Shown in pieces: positions 1 to 5,826 of a DNA stretch of 9,472 bases. The stretch is from positions 1 through 9,472 of the forward strand of contig CAZXJB010000094.1 in assembly GCA_964640965.1 (NCBI GenBank), given 5' to 3'. The notes below the pieces were generated by a model. It did no database searches, was not told the DNA's origin, and saw nothing but the letters and a program-made list of their open reading frames with translations. This stretch comes from HRBIN12 sp964640965. Lineage in GTDB: Bacteria > Actinomycetota > UBA4738 > HRBIN12. Position 1 is the first letter of the stretch; each line of letters begins with the position of its first letter. A program made the translations under genes and the position numbers.

Positions 1-164
1 GGTCCCACGGGCGGGGCGGGTGAGCACGGTGGTCCCCCTCCGCCCGACGCGGGGGCTTGGGAAGCGGCGAACGCGTGTTCGTGTCGGTGGGTCGTCCGAC
101 ACTGAGCCCGAACCCTGCATCCCAACGATCGCGCGGCCCCGACGCGCGGGAAGGAGGCCCCCTC
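1..164. other. Non-coding left edge upstream of the VWA gene
   Basis: I see no supportable gene here. One frame closes with a TGA at 21-23 and could be the last codons of an upstream gene, but too little is visible to say. There is no TA dinucleotide in this stretch, so no TANNNT-type -10 element for the next gene. A GC-only self-complementary pair, CGCGCG at 130-135 and again at 143-148 with a 7-nt loop, sits just before the ribosome binding site. In such GC-rich DNA it may be chance. Confidence 0.5.
151..157 (+). promoter_or_regulatory. Ribosome binding site that fixes the VWA gene start
   Basis: AAGGAGG is a near-perfect anti-16S match, 7 nt before the ATG at 165. It decides in favour of this start over the longer frame that opens with a GTG at 57. 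Confidence 0.8.
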
Positions 165-1439
165 ATGCAGGCCACCGTGCGCCTCGAGCACGAGCTGCTC
201 GCCGTGGAGTCCGAGCACGACGTCTGGTGCATGCTCGAGCTCTCGGCCCCTCCGGCGCCCCCGACGCCCGAGCGCCGACCCCTCAGCCTCGCCCTGGTCC
301 TGGACCGGTCCGGCTCCATGGCCGGACGCAAGCTCGCGGTGACGCGTGCGTGCGCTGCCTTCCTCGTCCAGCGCCTGGCCCCCGGGGACCGCCTGGGCCT
401 CGTCACCTACCACGACGAGGCCGAGCTCCTCGTGCCGCTCATGCCGGTCGGCGAGGGGCGCCAGCGGCTCCTCGAGGCGATCGAGCGGATCCGCCCCGGA
501 GGCTCGACGAACCTCTCGGGCGGCTACCTGAAGGGCGTGGAGCTCCTCGCCGGGTCGGATCCGACGCCGCTCCGCCGGGTCCTGCTGCTCTCCGACGGCC
601 TGGCCAACGTCGGCATCACCGCGCCCGCGGTCCTGCGGGGCATCGCCGCCCGCGCGCGGGAGCGCTCCGGCGTGACGACCTCCACCATCGGCTTCGGCGC
701 CGACTTCGACGAGGACCTGATGACGGCGATCGCGGACGCCGGCGGCGGGGCCGCGCACTTCGCGGAGTCCCCCGACGACGCGCCGGGCGTCTTCGGCCGG
801 GAGTTCTCCGAGCTCGTGAGCGTCGTCGCGCAGAACGTCAGCGTGGAGATCCGGCCGACCGAGGCCGTCCGGGTCCTCGGTGTGCTGCACGGCTTCCCGA
901 TCGTGCCCGTCGAGGGCGGCCTCCAGGTGCAGCTCGGCGACGCGTTCGGGGAGGAGCGTCGCCGGCTGGTGTTCCGCCTGCACGTCCCGACCCTCGCCGC
1001 GCTCGGGCCCCGGCGGGTGGCCGAGGTCGTCCTCCGGTACGTCGGGGTCGGGTCCTCCGTGGCCCTCCACGAGGTGCGGGTCCCCGTCTCGGTGAACCTC
1101 GTCTGCGCGGACGAGGCGGCGCGCGCGGTCCCCGATGCGGAGGTGCGGGAGGAGGTGGTGATCCTCTCGGCCGCCAAGGCCGGCGAGCGCGCCCGCGAGC
1201 TGGCCGACGCCGGCGACCTCGAGGGAGCCCTGCGGACGCTGGAGGAAGCCGCGCGGAGCCTCGAGGAGGTGGCCCCGGGCTCGGCGAGGGCCCAAGAGCT
1301 CCTGGACGAGGCGGACTTCTGGAGCTCCCGGTCCGCGCTCCTCGCCCAGGGGACGTACGCTCCGCTCGAGCGGAAGCGGATGCGGTACCGCTCGCGGAGC
1401 CGCGAGGCCGGCCGGCGCCCGCGGGACGGCGCTCGCTGA
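165..1439 (+). CDS. VWA (von Willebrand factor A) domain protein with complete MIDAS
   Basis: This is a 424-residue protein. The VWA domain spans roughly residues 40-215 and carries all MIDAS metal-site elements: D47-R-S49-G-S51, T115 in a GGSTNL loop, and D144 in LLLSDG. These normally chelate Mg2+ or another divalent cation and mediate ligand binding. Residues about 220-315 look like a beta-rich domain (the inter-alpha-trypsin-inhibitor / calcium-activated-channel-like VWA arrangement). Residues 320-395 are helical and charged, possibly TPR-like, followed by a strongly basic tail. There is no signal peptide or membrane helix, so it is probably cytoplasmic. The start at 165 is chosen from the AAGGAGG at 151-157; the longer GTG start at 57 adds an unconvincing leader. 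The ligand and pathway are unknown, and the neighbours do not reveal them. The domain call is firm; the function is open. Confidence 0.88.
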   Translation: MQATVRLEHELLAVESEHDVWCMLELSAPPAPPTPERRPLSLALVLDRSGSMAGRKLAVTRACAAFLVQRLAPGDRLGLVTYHDEAELLVPLMPVGEGRQRLLEAIERIRPGGSTNLSGGYLKGVELLAGSDPTPLRRVLLLSDGLANVGITAPAVLRGIAARARERSGVTTSTIGFGADFDEDLMTAIADAGGGAAHFAESPDDAPGVFGREFSELVSVVAQNVSVEIRPTEAVRVLGVLHGFPIVPVEGGLQVQLGDAFGEERRRLVFRLHVPTLAALGPRRVAEVVLRYVGVGSSVALHEVRVPVSVNLVCADEAARAVPDAEVREEVVILSAAKAGERARELADAGDLEGALRTLEEAARSLEEVAPGSARAQELLDEADFWSSRSALLAQGTYAPLERKRMRYRSRSREAGRRPRDGAR

Positions 1440-1503
1440 GCGCCCGGTTGGGACCCGTGGGGACGCGAGGCGCCGCGGCAGGGTCGCGACGGCGGCGGTG
1501 GAC

Positions 1504-2307
1504 ATGCGGCCGGTGCACAGGCGTTCGGGCAGGCGCGTCACGGGGCTCGTCGTCGCGTTCGCCTCCGTCCTGCTCCTCGGGTCCTGCGTCGACGAAGCGC
1601 GGGCGCCGCTCGGAGCGTCGCCGTCTCCGAGCTCCCCGCGCCGGCAGACGCCCGCCCCGACGTGGACCTCGCTCCCGCCCTCCAGCCCCTCGCCCGGACG
1701 GACGCCGTCTGCGCGCGGCGGCCAGGAGCTCCACGCGCGAGCGAACGCGCTCGTGACCCGGGTGGTGGACGGGGACACGATCGAGGTCCGGTACCGGGGC
1801 CGGACGATCACCGTGCGACTGATCGGGATCGACACGCCGGAGACGGTCGCGCCGGGCCAGCCGGTCGAGTGCTACGGACCCGCGGCGTCCGCGTTCACCG
1901 AGCGCGAGCTCGAAGGCCGCCGGGTCCGGCTCGAGTTCGACGTCGAGCGCATCGACCGGTACGGGCGGACGCTGGCGTACGTCTGGCGCGGGAGCGAGCT
2001 GTTCAACGAGACCCTCGTGCGGCGCGGGTACGCGTTCGTCACGACCTACCCGCCGAACGTCCGGTACGTGGAGCGCTTCCTCGCGGCCCAGCGCGCGGCG
2101 CGGTCCCACGAGCGGGGCGTCTGGGGCGCGTGCGTGGCCGCCGACGACGGGGGCGAGGACTGCGACCCCGCCTACCCCGACGTGTGCATCCTGCCGCCGC
2201 CCCCCGACCTCGACTGCGCGGACGTCCCGTACCGCCGGTTCACGGTGCGGGCGCCCGACCCGCACCACTTCGACGGCGACCACGACGGCCTCGGGTGCGA
2301 GACCTGA
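1504..2307 (+). CDS. Thermonuclease-family lipoprotein (SNase domain plus excalibur domain)
   Basis: The product is 267 residues. An N-terminal Arg-rich segment, a hydrophobic core and the lipobox LLGSC with Cys28 indicate a lipoprotein signal, so it is likely anchored outside the membrane. A Pro/Ser-rich linker (about 29-75) leads to a staphylococcal-nuclease domain (about 80-200). Catalytic counterparts are intact: D89 and D91 in VDGDT, R105, D110-T111-x-E113 in GIDTPE, and R155 in YGRTLAYV. These support Ca2+-dependent phosphodiester cleavage of DNA or RNA. The C-terminus has the cysteine-rich CDPAYPDVC / DLDC stretch and a DGDHDGLGCE calcium-binding excalibur motif, a common tail of secreted thermonucleases. 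It lies 64 nt after the VWA gene, with no clear -10 and only a weak ribosome site. A GTG at 1498 is an alternative start two codons upstream. Likely roles are nutrient scavenging or extracellular DNA degradation. Confidence 0.93.
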   Translation: MRPVHRRSGRRVTGLVVAFASVLLLGSCVDEARAPLGASPSPSSPRRQTPAPTWTSLPPSSPSPGRTPSARGGQELHARANALVTRVVDGDTIEVRYRGRTITVRLIGIDTPETVAPGQPVECYGPAASAFTERELEGRRVRLEFDVERIDRYGRTLAYVWRGSELFNETLVRRGYAFVTTYPPNVRYVERFLAAQRAARSHERGVWGACVAADDGGEDCDPAYPDVCILPPPPDLDCADVPYRRFTVRAPDPHHFDGDHDGLGCET

Positions 2308-2320
2308 CCCCGGATCGGGC

Positions 2321-2326
2321 TACGGT
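2321..2326 (+). promoter_or_regulatory. Putative -10 element (TACGGT)
   Basis: TACGGT within GGGCTACGGT matches the TANNNT -10 consensus of actinobacterial housekeeping sigma factors. It is the only such element in the short gap after the nuclease. It would place transcription start about 2333-2335, giving a very short leader before the GTG at 2339 or ATG at 2345. No convincing -35 is seen. Confidence 0.4.
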
Positions 2327-2344
2327 CCGCGGCGTCTCGTGCCG

Positions 2345-2941
2345 ATGATGGAGACGATGGCGCGCAGCTCCGCCCGGACCCGCAGGCTCCTGATCGCGAT
2401 CGTCGCCGCGCTCGCGGTCTCGGTCCCCTCAGCTGTCCCGCGGCCCGCCTCGGCGGCGACACCGGCGTACCGGCCGGACGGATGGATCAAGCTCTGCGGC
2501 CTCAGCCTCGGCTGCGTGATCGACCCGCCGCCGCATCCCTGGCGGGGCAAGGACGTCTACAACTGGACCGGCCGGCGCCAGACCGTGAAGGTGGACATCA
2601 ACGACGGCGAGGGGGTCCGGTTCTGGATCGCGATCCAGAACGACGGCGCCGAGCCCGACACGATCCAGATCCAGGGGTGCAGCGGGACGAAGGTCTTCCG
2701 GGTGAACCGGGTCAAGCTGGGTCGTCTGAAGCGGCAGGACCCGAGCGCGGAGGATCTCACCCGTCGGTACCTCCGAGGGACCCTCCGCTTCACGCTGGAG
2801 GCCGGCGAGCGCGTGATCTTCACGCTGAACATCATCACCGGCCCGGTGGAGGGCAAGCGCTACCGCTGTCGGACCGAGCTGACCTCCCAGGGGGACCCGG
2901 AGGCCCGCGACGTGGTCGTGGCGGCGATGACGACGTACTGA
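2345..2941 (+). CDS. Secreted protein of unknown function with four cysteines
   Basis: The product is about 198 residues and I do not recognise a named domain. The N-terminus has an Arg-rich n-region (SSARTRR), a hydrophobic stretch (LLIAIVAALAVSV) and an AxA-type site (PASA before ATPAY), so it should be exported by Sec and cleaved. The mature part begins with GWIKLCGLSLGC and continues with PPPHPWRGKDVYN, VRFWIAIQNDG and ITLN-like beta-strand stretches. It ends with a short Cys-containing segment (YRCR). The four mature cysteines (KLC, LGC, GCSG, RCR) could form two disulfides, and the predicted shape is a small beta-sandwich. I have an impression that similar proteins occur in uncultured actinobacterial and related genomes, but cannot confirm it. 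The start is uncertain: GTG 2339, ATG 2345, ATG 2348 and ATG 2357 are all in frame and none has a good ribosome site. It ends in a stop that forms part of an inverted repeat. Confidence 0.8.
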   Translation: MMETMARSSARTRRLLIAIVAALAVSVPSAVPRPASAATPAYRPDGWIKLCGLSLGCVIDPPPHPWRGKDVYNWTGRRQTVKVDINDGEGVRFWIAIQNDGAEPDTIQIQGCSGTKVFRVNRVKLGRLKRQDPSAEDLTRRYLRGTLRFTLEAGERVIFTLNIITGPVEGKRYRCRTELTSQGDPEARDVVVAAMTTY

Positions 2942-2964
2942 GCGGGCGCCCGGTCCGCCCGCTC
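2940..2964 (+). repeat. Perfect 9-bp inverted repeat (stem-loop or operator)
   Basis: GAGCGGGCG at 2940-2948 and its exact reverse complement CGCCCGCTC at 2956-2964 flank a 7-nt loop. The left arm begins in the TGA stop of the secreted-protein gene, and the right arm ends 2 nt before the -10 element of the GNAT gene. No T-tract follows. It could be a U-less terminator, a transcript-end stabiliser, or a repressor operator in the GNAT promoter. Confidence 0.55.
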
Positions 2965-2966
2965 GC

Positions 2967-2972
2967 TACCCT
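2967..2972 (+). promoter_or_regulatory. -10 element of a probable leaderless promoter (TACCCT)
   Basis: TACCCT matches TANNNT and ends exactly 7 nt before the ATG at 2980. The expected transcription start therefore falls on the A of the start codon. No ribosome binding site exists between it and the ATG, as expected for a leaderless mRNA. No recognisable -35 is present. Confidence 0.6.
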
Positions 2973-2979
2973 TCGAGCC

Positions 2980-3528
2980 ATGCGCACCGCCTCCGAGCCG
3001 CTCGTCAGCGAGCGCCTGGTGCTTCGGCGCTCCGAGCCCGAGGACGCCGAGGCGATCTCGGCCTACCGGGGTGACCCCGAGGTCCATCGGTACCAGGGCT
3101 GGCAGCGGACCGACCCGGGGAGCGTCCGGGGCGAGATCGAGGAGATGGCCCGACGCCGGCCCGGGGATCCCGGGTGGGTCCAGTTCTCGGTCATCGAGCG
3201 GGCGAGCGGTCGGCTGATCGGCGACGTCGGTCTGTGCGGGGTCGCGGGCGAGCCCGGGGTCGTGAAGGTCGGGTACACGATCGCGCCCGCCTTCCAGGGG
3301 CGCGGGTACGGGACCGAGGCGATGCGGGCGCTCGTCGCCTACGCGTTCGACCGGCTCGGCGCCGGGGTCGTGCGCGCCTACGCCGATGCCGAGAACACGG
3401 CCTCCCACCGGGTGGCCGAGAAGGTGGGGATGCGCCTCGTCGAGCGGTTCCGGGCCGTGGACGACGGCGAGGAGTGGTGGGGCGTCCGCTACGAGCTCCG
3501 CCGCGAGGAGCGCCCCACCGAGGGCTGA
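2980..3528 (+). CDS. GNAT-family N-acetyltransferase, RimJ/RimL type
   Basis: This is a 182-residue cytoplasmic enzyme. It opens with the SERLVLRRSEPEDAEAI signature typical of the Acetyltransf_3 (RimJ/RimL-like) branch. It has a YTIAPAFQGRGYGTEAM segment with the acetyl-CoA pyrophosphate-binding loop QGRGYGT at residues 106-112, then the conserved A-x-x-ENxAS-x-x-VAEKVGM segment that precedes the last strands. It should transfer acetyl from acetyl-CoA to an amine. The acceptor (ribosomal N-terminus, antibiotic or small molecule) cannot be told from the sequence. The ATG at 2980 is chosen because the family N-terminus starts right there and a -10 element sits 7 nt upstream. It ends 10 nt from the convergent zinc-ribbon gene, so the two transcripts probably overlap at their 3' ends. 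Confidence 0.9.
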   Translation: MRTASEPLVSERLVLRRSEPEDAEAISAYRGDPEVHRYQGWQRTDPGSVRGEIEEMARRRPGDPGWVQFSVIERASGRLIGDVGLCGVAGEPGVVKVGYTIAPAFQGRGYGTEAMRALVAYAFDRLGAGVVRAYADAENTASHRVAEKVGMRLVERFRAVDDGEEWWGVRYELRREERPTEG

Positions 3529-3538
3529 TCCGGCGCGG

Positions 3539-3802
3539 TCAGGTGCGGGCCCGGGTCTCCAGCCACCGGCGCACGTTCGCGACGTTCGACCGCGCCTGCG
3601 CGCTCTGCTCGCAGATGCCCGGCCGTCCGCACAGGGCATTGCCACGCATGGTGAAGAAGTTGAACCGACAGTTCGGGCAGAACACGTCGAGCTCCGCCGG
3701 CAGGTAGGGGCAGTCGCCCCAGCGGCATCCCCGCACCCCCTCCCCGGTCGCGATGTCGAAGGCGCATCCGGGGCAGGGCCGGAACGACAGCCAGCGCGGC
3801 AT
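3539..3802 (-). CDS. Small zinc-ribbon-like protein with eight cysteines
   Basis: This 87-residue protein has cysteines at 10, 13, 26, 31, 42, 45, 58 and 64. Two are classic CxxC knuckles (CPGC at 10-13, CPNC at 42-45); the others form GCRWGDC and CGRPGIC. Eight cysteines could hold two zinc ions, or another metal. There is no signal peptide or membrane helix. It is the last gene of a three-gene minus-strand operon, 15 nt after the DUF1573-like gene. The ribosome site is weak, so translation may depend on coupling or readthrough. It is not assignable to a named family from sequence alone. Partner binding or metal buffering is inferred from cysteine content and context only. Confidence 0.8.
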   Translation of the reverse strand: MPRWLSFRPCPGCAFDIATGEGVRGCRWGDCPYLPAELDVFCPNCRFNFFTMRGNALCGRPGICEQSAQARSNVANVRRWLETRART

Positions 3803-3817
3803 GCTCGCCTCGCCCGC

Positions 3818-4411
3818 TCAGTCCCGGAAGTCGCCGGTGACGGCGAGCTCGAGCCACGTTCGCTCCCCCGAGGAGGTCTCGATCGGCACGTAGACCCCCA
3901 TGTCGTGCCAGCCGTCCATCCCTTCGTGCATCGCGAGCTCGAAGGTCAGGACCGTCGACTCCCCGGGGGCCAGCGTCCGCGCGCCGAGCGCGAACGGGCC
4001 GGGGCAGCATCCGGCCCGCACCTCGACCTTCGGCTCGCCGAGGCGGACGGGCTCGGTCCCGGTGTTCGTGAGGGTCCAGAAGGGCCGGACGGCGACGTTC
4101 AGGGGGACCCGACCAAGGGACCAGGACGCACCCTGCACGCTGACGCCGGCCGCCGACGCGGTGCCCGAGGCGTAGCCGGGGACCTCGACCACCGGGAGGC
4201 CCATCTCGTTCACCTCGCCGGTCGGGGCGAGGGCCGCGCCGCCGGCGGGCTGCCCGCTCGCGTCCGTCCCACCGACCGGCGAGGTGCCGCCCCCGGAGAC
4301 GCCCACGGCGGCGACGAAGGCGACGACGGTCGCGGCGACGAGGGCGACGGCGATGACCACCCCGAGGACCGTCCCGCCCCCGCCCGTCCCTGCGGATCTC
4401 GACCGTGCCAT
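3818..4411 (-). CDS. Membrane-anchored DUF1573-like protein with Cys-Cys motif
   Basis: The product is 197 residues. One transmembrane helix lies at about residues 13-37, preceded by RSR and followed by a low-complexity Gly/Ser/Pro/Ala stretch, so the C-terminal domain is probably outside the membrane. Residues about 85-195 look like a single Ig-like (ASH/DUF1573-type) beta-sandwich: WTLTNTGTEPVRLGEPKVEV, then GCCPGPF with C135-C136 where DUF1573 proteins carry their conserved cysteines, then LAPGESTVLTFEL. A Met/His cluster follows (M161, H162, M165, H169, M171). These residues are plausible soft-metal, for example copper, ligands, but that is inference. The start ATG has AAGGAGG at 4419-4425, 7 nt away. 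The gap to the upstream CYCXC gene is 12 nt and the ribosome site overlaps that gene's stop, so the two are almost certainly co-translated. Confidence 0.75.
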   Translation of the reverse strand: MARSRSAGTGGGGTVLGVVIAVALVAATVVAFVAAVGVSGGGTSPVGGTDASGQPAGGAALAPTGEVNEMGLPVVEVPGYASGTASAAGVSVQGASWSLGRVPLNVAVRPFWTLTNTGTEPVRLGEPKVEVRAGCCPGPFALGARTLAPGESTVLTFELAMHEGMDGWHDMGVYVPIETSSGERTWLELAVTGDFRD

Positions 4412-4423
4412 CCTGGCTCCTCC

Positions 4424-4975
4424 TTACGCGCTCGTGCCCATCGTCGGGGCGCCTGAGGTCGGCCCGCCGAACGCGGCCACGATCCGGTCGCGCATCGCCG
4501 CGGGCCCCATGCCGCGGCCCATCATCCGCATGACCATCCGGGCCTCGCCGAGGCAGACCTGACAGCCCGCGGCGTGCGATTCCCAGGTCCCGTTCGGGGC
4601 GACGAAGCACTCCGCGAGGTTGCGGTGCCCGAGCATCGTCGCGCAGCCGCAGAAGCACGGGATCTGCGCGTAGACGTCGGCGTTCGCCCTCGCGGACGTG
4701 TACCGCTCGACCGTGTCCGGCGGCAGGCCGGTGAGCTGGAACCCGGCCGGAGGGGCCGCGGGCGGGCCCGCCCGGGCGATCGGCATCTGCGGCGGCGCGA
4801 CCGGCGCGCCACCCCACATCACGCCGTGGCTCCCCCCGCCCATGGCCATCCCGAGGCCGATCGCCCCGCCGGAGATCACGAGCAGGGCCGCGAACCCCAG
4901 GGAGAGGAGGGGGGCGAGGCCCCGGTCCGACCTCGACGTCCCTGCGCTGGCGTCGGCGCTCGAGTCCCGTCTCAT
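4424..4975 (-). CDS. CYCXC/PCYCGC-motif membrane-anchored protein
   Basis: This 183-residue protein has an N-terminal charged segment and one hydrophobic helix at about 20-44. A Met/His/Pro/Ala-rich linker (about 44-78) follows, then the conserved core YAQIPCFCGCATMLGHRNL with PCFCGC at 106-111, H117, C123, and C138-x-x-C141. This is the PCYCGC domain (PF13798), also called the CYCXC family, some members of which carry selenocysteine. Here the X position is an ordinary Gly codon and Tyr is replaced by Phe. The family's biochemistry is unknown; multiple cysteines suggest metal or redox binding. There is no lipobox, so this member seems anchored by a helix rather than a lipid. The ATG at 4975 is chosen because AGGGGGA lies at 4983-4989, 7 nt upstream; a longer frame back to 5137 would overlap the regulator gene. 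It is the first gene of a three-gene operon divergent from the two-component system. Confidence 0.85.
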   Translation of the reverse strand: MRRDSSADASAGTSRSDRGLAPLLSLGFAALLVISGGAIGLGMAMGGGSHGVMWGGAPVAPPQMPIARAGPPAAPPAGFQLTGLPPDTVERYTSARANADVYAQIPCFCGCATMLGHRNLAECFVAPNGTWESHAAGCQVCLGEARMVMRMMGRGMGPAAMRDRIVAAFGGPTSGAPTMGTSA

Positions 4976-4982
4976 CTGGGTG

Positions 4983-4989
4983 TCCCCCT
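4983..4989 (-). promoter_or_regulatory. Ribosome binding site of the CYCXC gene
   Basis: On the minus strand this reads AGGGGGA, 7 nt before the ATG at 4975. It supports that start over the extended frame. Confidence 0.6.
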
Positions 4990-4991
4990 GC

Positions 4992-5036
4992 GTGTCGAGG
5001 CCATGCTCGGATGCGGGTGTGGAGGTCGTGTGGAGG
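4992..5036 (+). promoter_or_regulatory. Direct repeats in the divergent spacer, candidate response-regulator box
   Basis: GTGTGGAGG occurs at 5017-5025 and again, identically, at 5028-5036, so the copies are 11 bp apart. A near copy, GTGTCGAGG, lies at 4992-5000. A weaker 6-of-9 match continues the 11-bp phase at 5039-5047. Tandem half-sites about one helical turn apart are the usual binding layout of OmpR/PhoB-family regulators, and such a regulator is encoded about 95 bp downstream. The repeats fall between both divergent starts, so they could control both operons. Confidence 0.45.
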
Positions 5037-5086
5037 GCGCGTGCAGCGACCGTGGGGTTCGCTCGGCCTCGCTCCGGGCGTCGCCG

Positions 5087-5092
5087 TACCAT
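5087..5092 (+). promoter_or_regulatory. Putative -10 element of the two-component operon (TACCAT)
   Basis: TACCAT matches TANNNT and is the only good candidate upstream of the regulator gene. It predicts a start near 5099 and a leader of about 30 nt. The direct repeats would sit roughly 60-85 bp upstream of that start, a position compatible with activation. No -35 is obvious. Confidence 0.45.
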
Positions 5093-5130
5093 CCCCAAGG
5101 GACCCCGGCGAGGGTTCCCCGGAGGATGCG

Positions 5131-5826
5131 GTGGCACGCACGGTCCTGGTCATCGAGGACGAGGGGAAGATCCGCTCGCTCCTGCGCACCTACCTCGAGC
5201 GCGCGGGGTACTCGGTGCTCACGACCGGCAGCGGCGCCGAGGGCCTGATGCTCGCCCGCGATGCGCGGCCCGATCTCGTGGTCCTCGACCTCGGCCTGCC
5301 GGACGTACCGGGCGAGACGGTGGCCCGCGAGATCCGGCGGGAGGGCGCGACGCCCATCCTCGTGCTCACCGCCAGGGCGGGCGAGGAGGACCGGATCGCC
5401 GGGCTGGAGCTCGGCGTGGACGACTACGTCACGAAGCCGTTCAGCCCGCAGGAGGTCGTGCTCCGGGTGGGCGCCATCCTCCGGCGCGTCGGCGCGGGAC
5501 CTGGGGACGCCGGCCCGCGGTCCTTCGGGGGCGGCGAGCTCGAGATCGACGAAGAGCGGCACGAGGTCCGCGTGCGCGGTCGGGCGGTCGAGCTCACCCC
5601 GAGCGAGTGGGCCCTGCTCGTAGCCCTCGCAGGCTCGCCGGGGCGCGTGTACTCGCGGACCGAGCTCATCAACCGCACGCGCGGGTACGAGTTCGCCTCG
5701 GAGCGCACCGTGGACAGCCACGTGAAGAACCTGCGGCGCAAGATCGAGCTCGACCCGCGCGAGCCCCGGATCATCCGCACGGTCCTCGGGGTCGGCTACC
5801 GGCTGGGGCTCAGCCGCGATGCCTGA
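5131..5826 (+). CDS. OmpR/PhoB-family response regulator
   Basis: This 231-residue DNA-binding regulator starts at a GTG with GGAGG at 5121-5125, 5 nt upstream. The receiver domain (about 3-118) has the acidic pocket E9-D10, the phospho-acceptor D53 in VVLDLGLPD, the switch T80 and K102 in DYVTKPF. All key residues are present, so it should be phosphorylated normally. The winged-helix output domain (about 131-226) shows the family hallmarks LTPSEWALLVAL, the recognition-helix segment ERTVDSHVKNLRRKI, and IRTVLGVGYRL. It overlaps the kinase gene by 8 nt. The divergent CYCXC operon and the 11-bp-phased direct repeats between them make that operon, and itself, the most likely targets. The signal cannot be read from the sequence. 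Longer in-frame starts upstream (from 5011) add an unrelated leader and are rejected. Confidence 0.95.
   Translation: MARTVLVIEDEGKIRSLLRTYLERAGYSVLTTGSGAEGLMLARDARPDLVVLDLGLPDVPGETVAREIRREGATPILVLTARAGEEDRIAGLELGVDDYVTKPFSPQEVVLRVGAILRRVGAGPGDAGPRSFGGGELEIDEERHEVRVRGRAVELTPSEWALLVALAGSPGRVYSRTELINRTRGYEFASERTVDSHVKNLRRKIELDPREPRIIRTVLGVGYRLGLSRDA

Noticed and set aside
130..148. CGCGCG...CGCGCG hairpin just before the VWA ribosome site
   Set aside because: A 6-bp self-complementary GC element is expected often at this base composition, and nothing else marks it as regulatory.
20..1756. 578-codon open frame over the VWA gene
   Set aside because: It is Arg/Pro/Ala low-complexity translation typical of an off-frame reading of GC-rich DNA. 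The overlapping VWA frame has intact MIDAS motifs and a strong ribosome site.
838..2283. Long minus-strand frame opposite the VWA and nuclease genes
   Set aside because: It has no recognisable domain and an extreme Arg/Pro composition, and it covers two well-supported plus-strand genes.
3529..3538. Terminator between the convergent GNAT and zinc-ribbon genes
   Set aside because: The gap is only 10 nt, with no inverted repeat or T-tract that I can see.
4424..4975. Selenoprotein possibility for the CYCXC gene
   Set aside because: The variable position of the motif is a GGC glycine codon, there is no in-frame TGA inside the gene, and no SECIS-like element was evident.
5011..5130. 40-residue N-terminal extension of the response regulator
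   Set aside because: It does not resemble a receiver-domain start and crosses the promoter and repeats. The GTG at 5131 has GGAGG 5 nt upstream and begins the canonical receiver sequence.
3489..5189. 566-codon minus-strand frame over the Cys-rich operon
   Set aside because: It lies in a different frame from three genes with ribosome sites and recognisable cysteine motifs, and its translation is low-complexity.
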